Shown: one piece after another, positions 36,669 through 45,163 of the stretch
Position numbering within the stretch: the first letter of the stretch is position 1
Layout: each line of letters starts with the position of its first letter
Assembly: GCF_018476645.1 (NCBI RefSeq)
Contig: NZ_JAHCTB010000003.1
Location: forward strand, 1-64,000
Source of the DNA: Aequorivita echinoideorum
GTDB lineage: Bacteria; Bacteroidota; Bacteroidia; Flavobacteriales; Flavobacteriaceae
Length of the DNA stretch: 64,000 nucleotides
Direction: 5' to 3'
Notes under the pieces: generated by a model
Database searches by the model: none
What the model was told of the DNA's origin: nothing
What the model saw: the letters and a program-made list of their open reading frames with translations, nothing else
Made by a program: the position numbers and the translations under genes

Positions 36669-37430
36669 TTATCTAACAATTAAAACTATAACAGATAACA
36701 GTAGAGAAGCAACCCCAATGTATATTGAGGTGTTACTGTTAAAACTTGAACTTTGTACCTTGGCGTTATTGGGTTCTACATACACGATATCATTTTGTTT
36801 CAGATAATAAAATTCATCATCCATTACATCTGCAGTGCGTATATCGAGATATCGAAATGTTTTTCTTCCATTAATTTCCCTTATTACCAATATATTATCC
36901 CTTTTTCCAAATAAGGTCATATCCCCTGCCATCCCCAGTGCTTCGGGCAATGTAAGCCTCTCTCCCTGCACCGGATACGTTCCTGGACTGTTTACTTCGC
37001 CTAAAACACTCACCTTAAAATTTTCGATGTTTATAGTGACGATGGGAGCGATAACATATTCAGAAATTCTTTTGGAAAGCATATCGCTGAGTTCGTTGCG
37101 CGTCATTCCGGCAACTTTTATCTTTCCCAAAACTGGAAAATTGATGGTTCCATCTGCCCCTGTAAGGTATCCGCTCAATTGATTGCTGGAGCTGCCTTGC
37201 TCAGGTGCCATAACCAAGTTAAACGGTTTAACCGCCACCGGATCATACGCAGATACCGTGATACTCAAAATGTCATTAGGTTGAATTTTAAAAGTATTCT
37301 GTACGCTGTCCAATGAAGCCAATTGTTGGGGCAAATCTTGAAAATAAACGATTTTTTGGCGGGACACACAGGAGGATATCAATAAGACCAAACTTATGGC
37401 AAGGAGCAACTTTCCAGTTCTTTTACGCAT
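36669..37430 (-). CDS. wza: polysaccharide export outer-membrane lipoprotein (Wza-like)
   Basis: 253 residues. Lipoprotein signal (MRKRTGKLLLAISLVLLISSC, Cys 21), a Poly_export (PES) domain (IQPNDILSITVSAYDPVAVKPFN), a SLBB domain (VSVLGEVNSPGTYPVQGERLTLPEALGMAG) and a C-terminal hydrophobic helix (SIYIGVASLLLSVIVLIV), as is usual for Bacteroidota members. It forms the outer part of the export channel. A -7 promoter box lies upstream (37453-37446). Confidence 0.93.
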   Translation of the reverse strand: MRKRTGKLLLAISLVLLISSCVSRQKIVYFQDLPQQLASLDSVQNTFKIQPNDILSITVSAYDPVAVKPFNLVMAPEQGSSSNQLSGYLTGADGTINFPVLGKIKVAGMTRNELSDMLSKRISEYVIAPIVTINIENFKVSVLGEVNSPGTYPVQGERLTLPEALGMAGDMTLFGKRDNILVIREINGRKTFRYLDIRTADVMDDEFYYLKQNDIVYVEPNNAKVQSSSFNSNTSIYIGVASLLLSVIVLIVR

Positions 37431-37445
37431 CAGTTAAATTTTTTG

Positions 37446-37453
37446 CAAATATA
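37446..37453 (-). promoter_or_regulatory. -7 box upstream of wza
   Basis: Minus strand reads TATATTTG, an exact TAnnTTTG match 16 nt before the wza start codon. No well-placed TTG is seen. Confidence 0.4.
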
Positions 37454-37500
37454 GGGTTTAGGCTTCTTAATGAAGTTGAAATAAAGATGTATTTGTATAA

Positions 37501-39468
37501 TCAATTATTAAGCGAAGGTTTTTTGTCCAGTTCCTCAAAAACTGAATTATTGCTCACATATTCGGGCACCAACGTTTTTAGAGCTTTTACCAACGTTTTC
37601 TTCCGTTCGGTTTTTGTAAGAAGTATGAGATTTTCAATAGCATCATGTGTTTCCTTGAAATTGCAAATTACTACTTTGGAAACCGTGATTTTTGGGTGAT
37701 ATGTGGGAAGCGTGGTTTCACCGTCATTCAAAAGCTCCTCATACAATTTTTCTCCTTCCCGAAGCCCCGTAATCTTAATATCAATATCCTCATAAGGTTT
37801 TAGACCGCTCAAGGCGATCATTCGCTCTGCCATATCCAAAATTCTGATGGGTTTACCCATATCGAACACAAATATTTCGCCTCCTTTGCCCATAGTTCCG
37901 GCTTGTAAAACCAATTGGCAAGCCTCACTGATGGTCATAAAATATCTTATAATATCCTTATGCGTAACGGTTACTGGACCGCCCTCCTCTATTTGCTTTC
38001 TGAAATAGGGAATTACGGAACCGTTACTGCCCAAAACATTTCCAAATCTTGTAGTAATAAAACGTGTACACACGTTTGTAGAGTTCTGTAGCGATTGCAC
38101 GTACATTTCAGCAGCTCTTTTGGAAGCGCCCATTACATTTGTTGGATTAACTGCCTTATCGGTAGAAATCATAACAAATCTTCCCACATTATATTTTACG
38201 GCCAATTCCGCCAAAATTCGTGTTCCATTAATATTTACCCGTATTGCCTCACGCGGATTCCTTTCAATTAAGGGTACGTGCTTGTATGCCGCGGCGTGAT
38301 AGACTACATCAAAATTATATTTATTGTAAATGCGCTCCATTCGGCCTTCGTTGGTAATATCACTCAATTGGGTCGAGAATTTCAAATCTGGAAATTTGTC
38401 TTTCATTTCCAGCTCAATGGTATGTAATGCAGATTCGGCATTATCTACAATCACTACAATTTTAGGGTTGAAGTTGGAAACCTGTCTTACAATTTCACTA
38501 CCTATGGAGCCAGCGCCACCGGTTACCATAATAGCTTTGCCTTCAAGATCTTGTTTAATAAGGTCTGAATCTATGGCGATAGGCTGTCTTTCCAGCAAGT
38601 CTTCAATTTGGATACGTTTTATGTGGGTACTTATGTCCTCACGCTTGTTCCAGTGTTCCATGGTGGGAACGTTGAAAATTTCGATCTTGTTCGCCAGACA
38701 AGCCTCCACAATTTGATTTTTTTCCTTGATGGTCAGCGAATCGCTGATTACCAGTACACCATCAATACTGTAGTCTGCCAATAAAGCCGTAAATGAATTG
38801 GAATTTGAACTAACCGGAACAGAAAATACTGGTTTTCCAAGGATTTTTATTCTTTTGCTATGTGGATTTTCAGTTATAAAACCTGCCAAGGTAAAAGGCA
38901 TATTTCCGTCTGTAGTCAAGGCTTTTCCCAAACTGATGGTATTGTCCTGAACCCCTACAATCAATACGCGCTTTTTTAAATTCCCCGAGGCAAAATTTTT
39001 CAAAAATTGATATGACTCCTTTACCGAAATTCTGAAGAAAAGTAAAATGGTAAATGAAATAAATGCATACAATAAAATTCCTGTAGTGAGAAAAACTTTC
39101 TGTCCGAAAAAAAGAAAGGTGGCAAAATTTATCAAAAGCAAAGCTACGGCAGTACCAAAAGAAGCCGATGCTACCCGAAAAACATCGGTAAAGGTAGAAT
39201 GCCGAATAATGCCCGCGTAGGTTCGAAAAATATAAAAGAAGAGAACGTTAATTCCAATAACCGCAAGAGCGCGATATGGAGTAGATAATACGTTGTAAAA
39301 TTGAAGTGGGGTGCCAACTATAATAAAATAAACGGCCAAAAATGAGAAAATACAAATGCAGATATCAATGGACAACACTGCCCATCTGGGCAAATAACGC
39401 TGATCCAGTAATTTCAGTTTGTTATCTCCCTTATAGATGCGTTTTAAATATCGCTCCCCCCGTATCAC
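37501..39468 (-). CDS. nucleoside-diphosphate-sugar 4,6-dehydratase (WbpM/PglF/CapD type)
   Basis: About 655 residues: four N-terminal membrane helices (about 25-160), a CoA-binding-like Rossmann segment, and a C-terminal dehydratase domain with VTGGAGSIGSEIVRQV, HAAAYKHVPL and the STDKAVNPTNVMGASKR catalytic stretch. These enzymes turn UDP-GlcNAc into the 4-keto-6-deoxy sugar. The frame opens with a TTG at 39492, but a -7 box overlaps it; the GTG at 39468 is the better start (VIRGERYLKR). The next gene upstream is a sugar aminotransferase, and an acetyltransferase and PglC-like transferase lie further up, consistent with a bacillosamine-type route. Confidence 0.9.
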   Translation of the reverse strand: MIRGERYLKRIYKGDNKLKLLDQRYLPRWAVLSIDICICIFSFLAVYFIIVGTPLQFYNVLSTPYRALAVIGINVLFFYIFRTYAGIIRHSTFTDVFRVASASFGTAVALLLINFATFLFFGQKVFLTTGILLYAFISFTILLFFRISVKESYQFLKNFASGNLKKRVLIVGVQDNTISLGKALTTDGNMPFTLAGFITENPHSKRIKILGKPVFSVPVSSNSNSFTALLADYSIDGVLVISDSLTIKEKNQIVEACLANKIEIFNVPTMEHWNKREDISTHIKRIQIEDLLERQPIAIDSDLIKQDLEGKAIMVTGGAGSIGSEIVRQVSNFNPKIVVIVDNAESALHTIELEMKDKFPDLKFSTQLSDITNEGRMERIYNKYNFDVVYHAAAYKHVPLIERNPREAIRVNINGTRILAELAVKYNVGRFVMISTDKAVNPTNVMGASKRAAEMYVQSLQNSTNVCTRFITTRFGNVLGSNGSVIPYFRKQIEEGGPVTVTHKDIIRYFMTISEACQLVLQAGTMGKGGEIFVFDMGKPIRILDMAERMIALSGLKPYEDIDIKITGLREGEKLYEELLNDGETTLPTYHPKITVSKVVICNFKETHDAIENLILLTKTERKKTLVKALKTLVPEYVSNNSVFEELDKKPSLNN

Positions 39469-39489
39469 ACTATGTCTATAAATTTTCGA

Positions 39490-39497
39490 CAAATATA
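39490..39497 (-). promoter_or_regulatory. -7 box overlapping the dehydratase frame start
   Basis: Minus strand TATATTTG, an exact TAnnTTTG match, overlaps the first TTG codon of the frame and leaves 21 nt to the GTG at 39468. Confidence 0.35.
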
Positions 39498-39499
39498 GT

Positions 39500-40639
39500 T
39501 TAATTTTCGATGAAGTGCTTAAAAACTCCGTTAATCTTCTCTTTTTCAGTAACTGTCAAGTTTGACCCGGATGGAAGGCAAAGTCCTTTTTCGAATAAAT
39601 TTTCAGCTACTTCTTCGCCATAATAGGGTGCATCAGCAAAAATTGGTTGCAAATGCATCGGTTTCCAGAGCGGACGGCATTCAATATTTTCTTGCGCGAA
39701 AGCCAATCTCAGTTCTTCATTAGTAAATCCGGCGACTTTTTCATCAATGAGAATACAACTTAACCAGTGATTTGAAAAATATTCAAAAGAGGGCTCTTCA
39801 AACACATCGATGCCCGGTATATCATGAAACATTTCTTTATAAAACGTATGCATCGCCCTCCTCAAACCTACGTGCGCATCCAGCACCTCCATCTGTCCGC
39901 GGCCTATTCCGGCACATACATTACTCATTCGGTAGTTATAGCCAATATGCGAGTGCTGATAGTGCGGCGCATCATCCCTAGCCTGAGTAGCCAAAAATAC
40001 CGCCTTATCTTTTTGCTCACTATTTCGTGCTACCAATGCGCCACCGCCAGAAGTTGTAATAATTTTATTGCCGTTGAAGGATAAAATTGAAATATCTCCC
40101 AATGTTCCGCATTTTTTCCCGTTGTAACTGCTTCCCAATGCTTCAGCACTATCTTCAAGTATGGGAATGCCGTATGCATCGGCAACTTTTTTGATGGCAT
40201 CGTGTTTATATGGCATTCCGTATAGATGTACGGCTATAATTGCTTTTGGTTTTTTACCTTTTGCAATTCTATCCTTTATAGCTTCTTCCAAAAATTTTGG
40301 ACATATATTCCAGGTATCCTCTTCACTATCAATAAAAATAGGTTTTGCGCCTAAATAAACGATTGGATTAGCTGAAGCCGAAAATGTCATGCTCTGGCAG
40401 ATTACCTCATCTCCAGCCTTTACTCCCAACAGTATCAACGCCAAATGCAACGCTGCGGTTCCCGAACTTAGGGCAGCCACATAATTTTGTTCACCCAGAT
40501 ATTTTTGAATATCCGCTTCAAAACCGGTAACATTGGGACCCAATGGCGCTATCCAATTGGTACTGAAAGCCTCAGCAACAAAATTCTGCTCGTTGCCGCC
40601 CATGTGTGGTGATGATAGATATATTTTGGGATTACTCAT
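39500..40639 (-). CDS. DegT/DnrJ/EryC1/StrS aminotransferase (PglE-like)
   Basis: 379 residues of the PLP-dependent sugar aminotransferase family. Landmarks: SSGTAALHLAL, EVICQSMTFSASANPI, ILEDSAEALGSSYNGK and LSFNGNKIITTSGGG, where the Lys holds PLP. In context, it most likely aminates the 4-keto sugar produced by the adjacent dehydratase. Cytoplasmic. Its start is 21 nt downstream of a -7 box (40667-40660), and it ends 31 bp before the dehydratase start. The particular donor sugar is inferred, not shown. Confidence 0.9.
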   Translation of the reverse strand: MSNPKIYLSSPHMGGNEQNFVAEAFSTNWIAPLGPNVTGFEADIQKYLGEQNYVAALSSGTAALHLALILLGVKAGDEVICQSMTFSASANPIVYLGAKPIFIDSEEDTWNICPKFLEEAIKDRIAKGKKPKAIIAVHLYGMPYKHDAIKKVADAYGIPILEDSAEALGSSYNGKKCGTLGDISILSFNGNKIITTSGGGALVARNSEQKDKAVFLATQARDDAPHYQHSHIGYNYRMSNVCAGIGRGQMEVLDAHVGLRRAMHTFYKEMFHDIPGIDVFEEPSFEYFSNHWLSCILIDEKVAGFTNEELRLAFAQENIECRPLWKPMHLQPIFADAPYYGEEVAENLFEKGLCLPSGSNLTVTEKEKINGVFKHFIEN

Positions 40640-40659
40640 AAAGAAAATAATAAAGCCGG

Positions 40660-40667
40660 CAAATGTA
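40660..40667 (-). promoter_or_regulatory. -7 box upstream of the PglE-like gene
   Basis: Minus strand TACATTTG, exact TAnnTTTG, 21 nt before the ATG at 40639; no good -33 TTG. Confidence 0.35.
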
Positions 40668-40683
40668 CATTTTTATTAAAACG

Positions 40684-40722
40684 AAAGAGGGTGTTTTATA
40701 TTTTTTATAACACACCCTCTTT
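40684..40722 (-). terminator. intrinsic terminator after the micro-protein gene
   Basis: AAAGAGGGTGT (40684-40694) pairs with ACACCCTCTTT (40712-40722), and there is a further short TATA/TATA pairing in the loop. T-rich on both sides, so it may act on both strands; on the minus strand it ends the micro-protein message. Confidence 0.75.
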
Positions 40723-40744
40723 TTTTTGATTTATTCTGAAGATT

Positions 40745-40960
40745 TTATTCCTCCTTACGCTTCAGTTTCTTTTTGATTCCGTAGGCCGCGCCTACCAAAA
40801 GCCCGATGCCTATAAAACCGTCAATGGGCGCCGCAGGAACTTCATCATCAACATCGCCGGGATTGCTTATCTGCGCGTGACCCGAGTAAAGACTTCCCAC
40901 TAACAAAATGGCGGTAAATAGAACTTTCTTTGAATAGTATATTTTATATAGTGATTTCAT
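40745..40960 (-). CDS. micro-protein with PID-type C-terminal sorting signal
   Basis: 71 residues. An N-terminal signal peptide (KKVLFTAILLVGSLYSGHAQ) is followed by only about 14 polar, acidic residues, then PAAPIDG, a hydrophobic stretch (FIGIGLLVGAAYGI) and a basic tail (KKKLKRKEE). This tripartite C-terminus resembles sorting signals of the PID-CTERM type, in which a transpeptidase or exosortase-like enzyme cuts the signal. The mature part would be a very short peptide. It lies between a T9SS gene and the PglE-like gene, 17 bp after the T9SS gene. Function unknown; the sorting signal is a pattern match only. Confidence 0.7.
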   Translation of the reverse strand: MKSLYKIYYSKKVLFTAILLVGSLYSGHAQISNPGDVDDEVPAAPIDGFIGIGLLVGAAYGIKKKLKRKEE

Positions 40961-40977
40961 ATCAATTTCCTTTTAAA

Positions 40978-43353
40978 TTATTGTTTTACAATTTTTTGGG
41001 AGGTTGTTGCCCCATTGTACGAAACATTGGCAATGTAAATACCGGCAGCAAGGCTATTTTCAAGCGAAACCTTAAAACTGCTTTCAGCATTATCAAATGT
41101 GTTGCTGAAAATCACGCGGCCTTGCATATCCACTACACTCACTTCTACTGGAGTACTTGCCTGTTGCCCTATGGAAATATAAAAACCGTTAGCAGTTAGC
41201 GGATTTGGATACAATGTAAAGTTTGAAACTGCATTATCGTTCACGCCCAATACTTTTTCAACAAATACAATCTGGAATCTATCCTCATCAATACTCATAG
41301 GGTCTGTAGCGTCAACTGAAAAAGTAACGATGTTTTCTCCTTCCATAAGTTGGTTTACCTCCCCGGTAAACGTGTCTTCCAAAAATACATCCACAGTAGT
41401 AACAGCGTTGTTTTGAATTACCAATGTATAATCAGAATTATAATACCCATAATTATTCAATTGAATGGTTTCTCCAGCCACGGGCAACTCACGTTTTTCA
41501 ATACTCAAGATGGCATCACCATTTTTAATACCCATATTCTCACGGAAATTGTTTGGTTTTAGGGCATCCTTCTCATTAACTGCATTGCTATAATCGGCAC
41601 TAAATTTTATACCGAAACTATCGTGAAGTTTTCCTCCATTCGTAAAATTTTCCGTGGTATAAAGTTGACCAATAATACTTGCCGTAGCTGTGGATGTTGC
41701 ATCTGTTTGATAAAAACTGGCAGCTCCAGGGGCCTTGTCTGATTCCTCAAACAGAATGGAGGCAGGACCCGCAGCCAAAGTTATAACTTGGGCTCCCTGA
41801 CCGGGCTGTAAAAATTGGTTGGCTGGAGAGCCTGCTGTATTTGTACCGCCATCAGTCATATCAATAGTTACATACGCACCATTTGTATTAAGAGTGGCAT
41901 CATAGATATAGAAAAAATCAGTACTCAAGTTGGTTGAATTGGCCAATACCAGTTCCATGTCTACCGCACATTGATACGGATTGCCTATGGCGCTAAATCC
42001 GCCAGCTATCTCGCTCAAGTTGGATTGTGTTATGTTCCCGGTTTGTAAACTTCCCGTGGCACGCAACCTTGTTATGGTAGGATTGCTGGCATTGCTCGTT
42101 ACATCTATACTTCTATCGCCTCTTACAAATAACAAATATGGTTGGCCTGCATTGAGTGTATTTGTATTAGTATTGCTTACTGCTTCAAATGCTTGGGCAG
42201 TTGCATTGAGCGTGTACATTGATGGATTGCCCGATGGCGTGGCATCAAATCCATTTTGGCCAGTTTGCGAACCTGTAATATGAGTACCAAAACCTTCATT
42301 TGGATTTAGATTGGTATTGATATCAGGATTATTTACTCCTTCTTGCCAATTGGCATTTATGGATTGGGAACCTACCGCATTGTTTGTGGTGGTTACAGCA
42401 CTACTTATCAATCGGTAGGCGCGAATTGCGCTCATATAGTTCTGTACGGTTGCATTCCCAGAGATTGTAGAGGTAGGTGGCACGGGGCCCAATTCTCCGT
42501 TTGCGGTGGCTGAACTAGCAAAAATTAAATCACCGTTGTTGGTAAGATCCCCGTTCAAGTTTAGAACATTTTCAATATTTAAGGTAGCACCCGCATTAAC
42601 GGTCACGTCATTAATATTTATTACAGTAGTTAAAGTCGCGGTTCCATTCAATATCAAGATATTATCAGCAGCTGTGGGAGCTGACAAATCTGGGTCTGCT
42701 GGAGTCCACGAATTATTGTCAAAGGTATAGGTTATGTTTGAAATAGGGGCTATACCAAAACCGGCGAGACCACCTGATGAAGATGGAGTACTGCTCACAG
42801 TATTAAATCTTACACTTGGATCTGTAAATCCAGTAGAACCCGAAGTAATCCCTTGATTTAATTGAATATTCTGATTAGCAGTTGATACTCCACTTCCAGC
42901 CCAGGAACTTCCTGGGTTAGAACCAGGAGTACCGAAAGTATCGGTTGCCGTACTTCCAAGACGAACTTGCAGAGCGTCATTTCCGTTGAAAGAGAAACCA
43001 AAATCAATAAATCGCACAGCAGTCAACCCTTGATTTGTAAGATATGTACCAATATCTGTTGTACCTATAACTAATACTTCGTTCGGTTCTAGTATACCAG
43101 TATTAATTAATGTTCCTGATTGTGCCGATAAAGCCGCTCCATTAGTTCCTTGAAAGATCTGCAGATTATTGGTAGCAAAATTTATTGAAGAGGAGGTGTT
43201 ATTCCAAATTTCAATTCCTTTAGGAGTTGTTCCAGAATCAGTTTCCACATATTGACTGATGATTTGCCCTTGCATATTAAGTATACAAAAAAACAATCCC
43301 AGAAATAATAAAAACCCGCAATTAATTCCTCGGGTACGTAAAAGTGTTTTCAT
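40978..43353 (-). CDS. lamin-tail-like surface protein with T9SS sorting domain
   Basis: 791 residues. Signal peptide (about 30 residues, ending MQGQ), a lamin-tail-domain-like segment (about 30-145, ISQYVETDSGTTPKGIEIWN, FGFSFNGNDALQVRL), a central Gly/Asn/Thr-rich region, and a C-terminal T9SS sorting domain (FTLYPNPLTANGFYISIG to TSQKIVKQ). Exported across the outer membrane and anchored to the surface is the expected fate. It is embedded in the polysaccharide locus and is followed closely by the micro-protein, with which it is probably cotranscribed. Role unknown. Confidence 0.8.
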   Translation of the reverse strand: MKTLLRTRGINCGFLLFLGLFFCILNMQGQIISQYVETDSGTTPKGIEIWNNTSSSINFATNNLQIFQGTNGAALSAQSGTLINTGILEPNEVLVIGTTDIGTYLTNQGLTAVRFIDFGFSFNGNDALQVRLGSTATDTFGTPGSNPGSSWAGSGVSTANQNIQLNQGITSGSTGFTDPSVRFNTVSSTPSSSGGLAGFGIAPISNITYTFDNNSWTPADPDLSAPTAADNILILNGTATLTTVININDVTVNAGATLNIENVLNLNGDLTNNGDLIFASSATANGELGPVPPTSTISGNATVQNYMSAIRAYRLISSAVTTTNNAVGSQSINANWQEGVNNPDINTNLNPNEGFGTHITGSQTGQNGFDATPSGNPSMYTLNATAQAFEAVSNTNTNTLNAGQPYLLFVRGDRSIDVTSNASNPTITRLRATGSLQTGNITQSNLSEIAGGFSAIGNPYQCAVDMELVLANSTNLSTDFFYIYDATLNTNGAYVTIDMTDGGTNTAGSPANQFLQPGQGAQVITLAAGPASILFEESDKAPGAASFYQTDATSTATASIIGQLYTTENFTNGGKLHDSFGIKFSADYSNAVNEKDALKPNNFRENMGIKNGDAILSIEKRELPVAGETIQLNNYGYYNSDYTLVIQNNAVTTVDVFLEDTFTGEVNQLMEGENIVTFSVDATDPMSIDEDRFQIVFVEKVLGVNDNAVSNFTLYPNPLTANGFYISIGQQASTPVEVSVVDMQGRVIFSNTFDNAESSFKVSLENSLAAGIYIANVSYNGATTSQKIVKQ

Positions 43354-43666
43354 AATTTTTTTTTTTAAAATTATAGTTGTTTAAACCCATTGCAAAAATA
43401 TGCGCCCAATATTCACAACCGCTGATACGGTTGTTATCTTTTGGTTACTAAAAAGTTTAGTGTAAGGTGTTTAGGGCAATACAATTATATTTCATTTCCC
43501 ATCAATTTTCTAAATTCTTTTTAAAAATTAGATGAGAAGAAAGCTTTAATCGCTAAAGTGTTATTTTTGTTGTTATTTCCTCTAAAATTATCTAAAATTC
43601 TTAACGGAATAATTCTTCAAAATAATTTGAAAGTAGAAAACCAAGAAGTAAAAATCTAAATATCTG
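43354..43666. other. intergenic region before the lamin-tail T9SS gene
   Basis: 313 bp, no gene. Minus strand has a -7 box TATTTTTG at 43400-43393. An inverted repeat ACAACCG-N6-CGGTTGT at 43415-43434 lies just upstream of it and may be an operator. The rest is AT-rich with no recognisable element. Confidence 0.5.
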
Positions 43667-44290
43667 TTATTTGGATAAAATTTTCCCAGGATTTCCCACA
43701 ACCGTAGACCCATCTGGAACGTCTCGAAGTATAACAGCACCCGCGCCTATTATGCAATTGACACCCACTTTAACCAAGGGAAGAATTTGAGCACCCATAC
43801 CTATATGAGAGGCTCTACCAATTTGCACGCCTCCGGCCAAAATAGCCCCGGGAGAAATATGTACAAAATCATCAATAATACAATCGTGCTCAATTATGCT
43901 ACCGGTATTGAGTATGCAATGTTCACCCACTTGTGAATCGGCATTCACCACAACGCGGGCAAAAATTACAGTACCTTTTCCAATGTTAGAATTTTGGGAA
44001 ACCACCGAGGAAGGATGTATAATTGCTTCACAAAATTTATACTTACTTTTTAAAGTAGATGCAAGGCTTGCCCTAAGATTATTATTGCCCAATCCAAAAA
44101 CTATCTGACTATTTTCAGAGATACTTTCCCAATCGTGAATTACTGGAAAATCCAGACATTGCTTTTTCTCCACATCATCATCATACACTTGGATTTTCAT
44201 ATTTGGATTGATTGTAAGCAACGTCTCAATAATAACCTTTGAATGTCCTCCGGCTCCATAAATCAATATTGATTTTTCTATATCACTCAT
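43667..44290 (-). CDS. sugar O/N-acetyltransferase of the PglD/NeuD family
   Basis: 207 residues. An N-terminal nucleotide-sugar binding Rossmann piece (ILIYGAGGHSKVIIE) is followed by a left-handed beta-helix with hexapeptide repeats (IHPSSVVSQNSNIGKGTVIFARVVVNAD, and on to GNPGKIL), which binds acetyl-CoA. PglD acetylates the 4-amino group of UDP-4-amino-sugar to make UDP-diNAcBac. The ATG overlaps the TGA of the upstream sugar transferase by one base (TGATG), so translation is coupled. Specificity inferred from context. Confidence 0.88.
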   Translation of the reverse strand: MSDIEKSILIYGAGGHSKVIIETLLTINPNMKIQVYDDDVEKKQCLDFPVIHDWESISENSQIVFGLGNNNLRASLASTLKSKYKFCEAIIHPSSVVSQNSNIGKGTVIFARVVVNADSQVGEHCILNTGSIIEHDCIIDDFVHISPGAILAGGVQIGRASHIGMGAQILPLVKVGVNCIIGAGAVILRDVPDGSTVVGNPGKILSK

Positions 44291-44895
44291 CAGTAATTCC
44301 CTTTAAACGGAGAGGTTGTCGCCTCGCCTTCCATATTTATTCCCTCTCTTACAAGTACTTTTTTGGCAGTCAAAAAAAGTATTTTTATATCAAGCTGAAA
44401 AGATTGTTTTTCCACATACCAAGAATCAAGTTCAAGTTTTCGTTCCCAGCTTATGGCGTTTCTTCCATTTACCTGTGCCCACCCCGTAATTCCGGGTTTA
44501 ACATCGTGTCTTTTGGCTTGTTGCGGGCTATAAAGCTCCAGATATTCTGGCAACAGAGGCCTTGGTCCCACAAAACTCATATCACCTTTTAGCACATTCA
44601 GTAACTGCGGAATTTCATCAAGTGAGGTACCACGCACAAACCTCCCAATTTTGGTAAGCCTTGCGTGATCGGGCAGTAAATTTCCCTGCGCATCCCTCTT
44701 GTCATTCATAGTTTTAAACTTTACAATTGTAAATATGCGCTCACCCTTCCCCGGCCTTTTTTGATAGAAAAATGGCTTTCCATTATTCGCAAAAAATAAA
44801 CCGATCATAACAATTAAAAATAATGGGCTCAATATCAAGAGTCCAAGCAGCGCAAAAATAAAATCGAATATAGGTTTAATAATCCTTGAATACAT
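44290..44895 (-). CDS. initiating sugar phosphate transferase (PglC/WcaJ-like, monotopic)
   Basis: 201 residues with one N-terminal membrane helix (about 10-35) and the catalytic domain of the small PglC-type phosphoglycosyltransferases: FYQKRPGKGERIFTIVKFKTMND, RFVRGTSLDEIPQLLNVLKGDMSFVGPRPLLPEY, and PGITGWAQVNGRN. It moves sugar-1-phosphate from UDP-sugar to undecaprenyl phosphate, the first committed step. Length is that of single-helix PglC rather than large WcaJ. A -7 box lies upstream (44920-44913). PglD-like gene follows. Confidence 0.92.
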   Translation of the reverse strand: MYSRIIKPIFDFIFALLGLLILSPLFLIVMIGLFFANNGKPFFYQKRPGKGERIFTIVKFKTMNDKRDAQGNLLPDHARLTKIGRFVRGTSLDEIPQLLNVLKGDMSFVGPRPLLPEYLELYSPQQAKRHDVKPGITGWAQVNGRNAISWERKLELDSWYVEKQSFQLDIKILFLTAKKVLVREGINMEGEATTSPFKGNY

Positions 44896-44912
44896 CAGTT
44901 TTCAATCTTGGG

Positions 44913-44920
44913 CAAAATTA
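44913..44920 (-). promoter_or_regulatory. -7 box upstream of the PglC-like gene
   Basis: Minus strand TAATTTTG, an exact TAnnTTTG match, 18 nt before the ATG at 44895. Confidence 0.4.
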
Positions 44921-44997
44921 CATGTTTTGTATAAGTAAATATAAATTAATGTTTAAAAGGAGATCGTAACTTTAATTCTAAATCTATAAACTACTAA

Positions 44998-45073
44998 CCA
45001 TCAACACACTACCATCAACACACTACCATCAACCCCCAACCCACAACCATCAACCCCCAACCATCAACCACAC
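44998..45073 (+). repeat. AC-rich short tandem repeat
   Basis: CATCAACACACTAC is repeated twice and then degenerates into CATCAACCCCCAAC and CCACAACCATCAAC variants. It lies in the divergent gap between the PglC-like gene and the T9SS gene at 45164. Same low-complexity style as the array at 47.1-48.1 kb. Confidence 0.7.
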
Positions 45074-45163
45074 CCTTTAACATTGTTCAACTTTTTTTCT
45101 AAAATCCTTAACAGGAGTAACCCCTCCCATCCCCTATCTTGTCCAAAAAATAATCACTTCAAA

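Noticed and set aside
45083-45163. Upstream extension of the T9SS gene start
   Set aside because: The extra 27 residues precede a complete signal peptide that begins at 45164.
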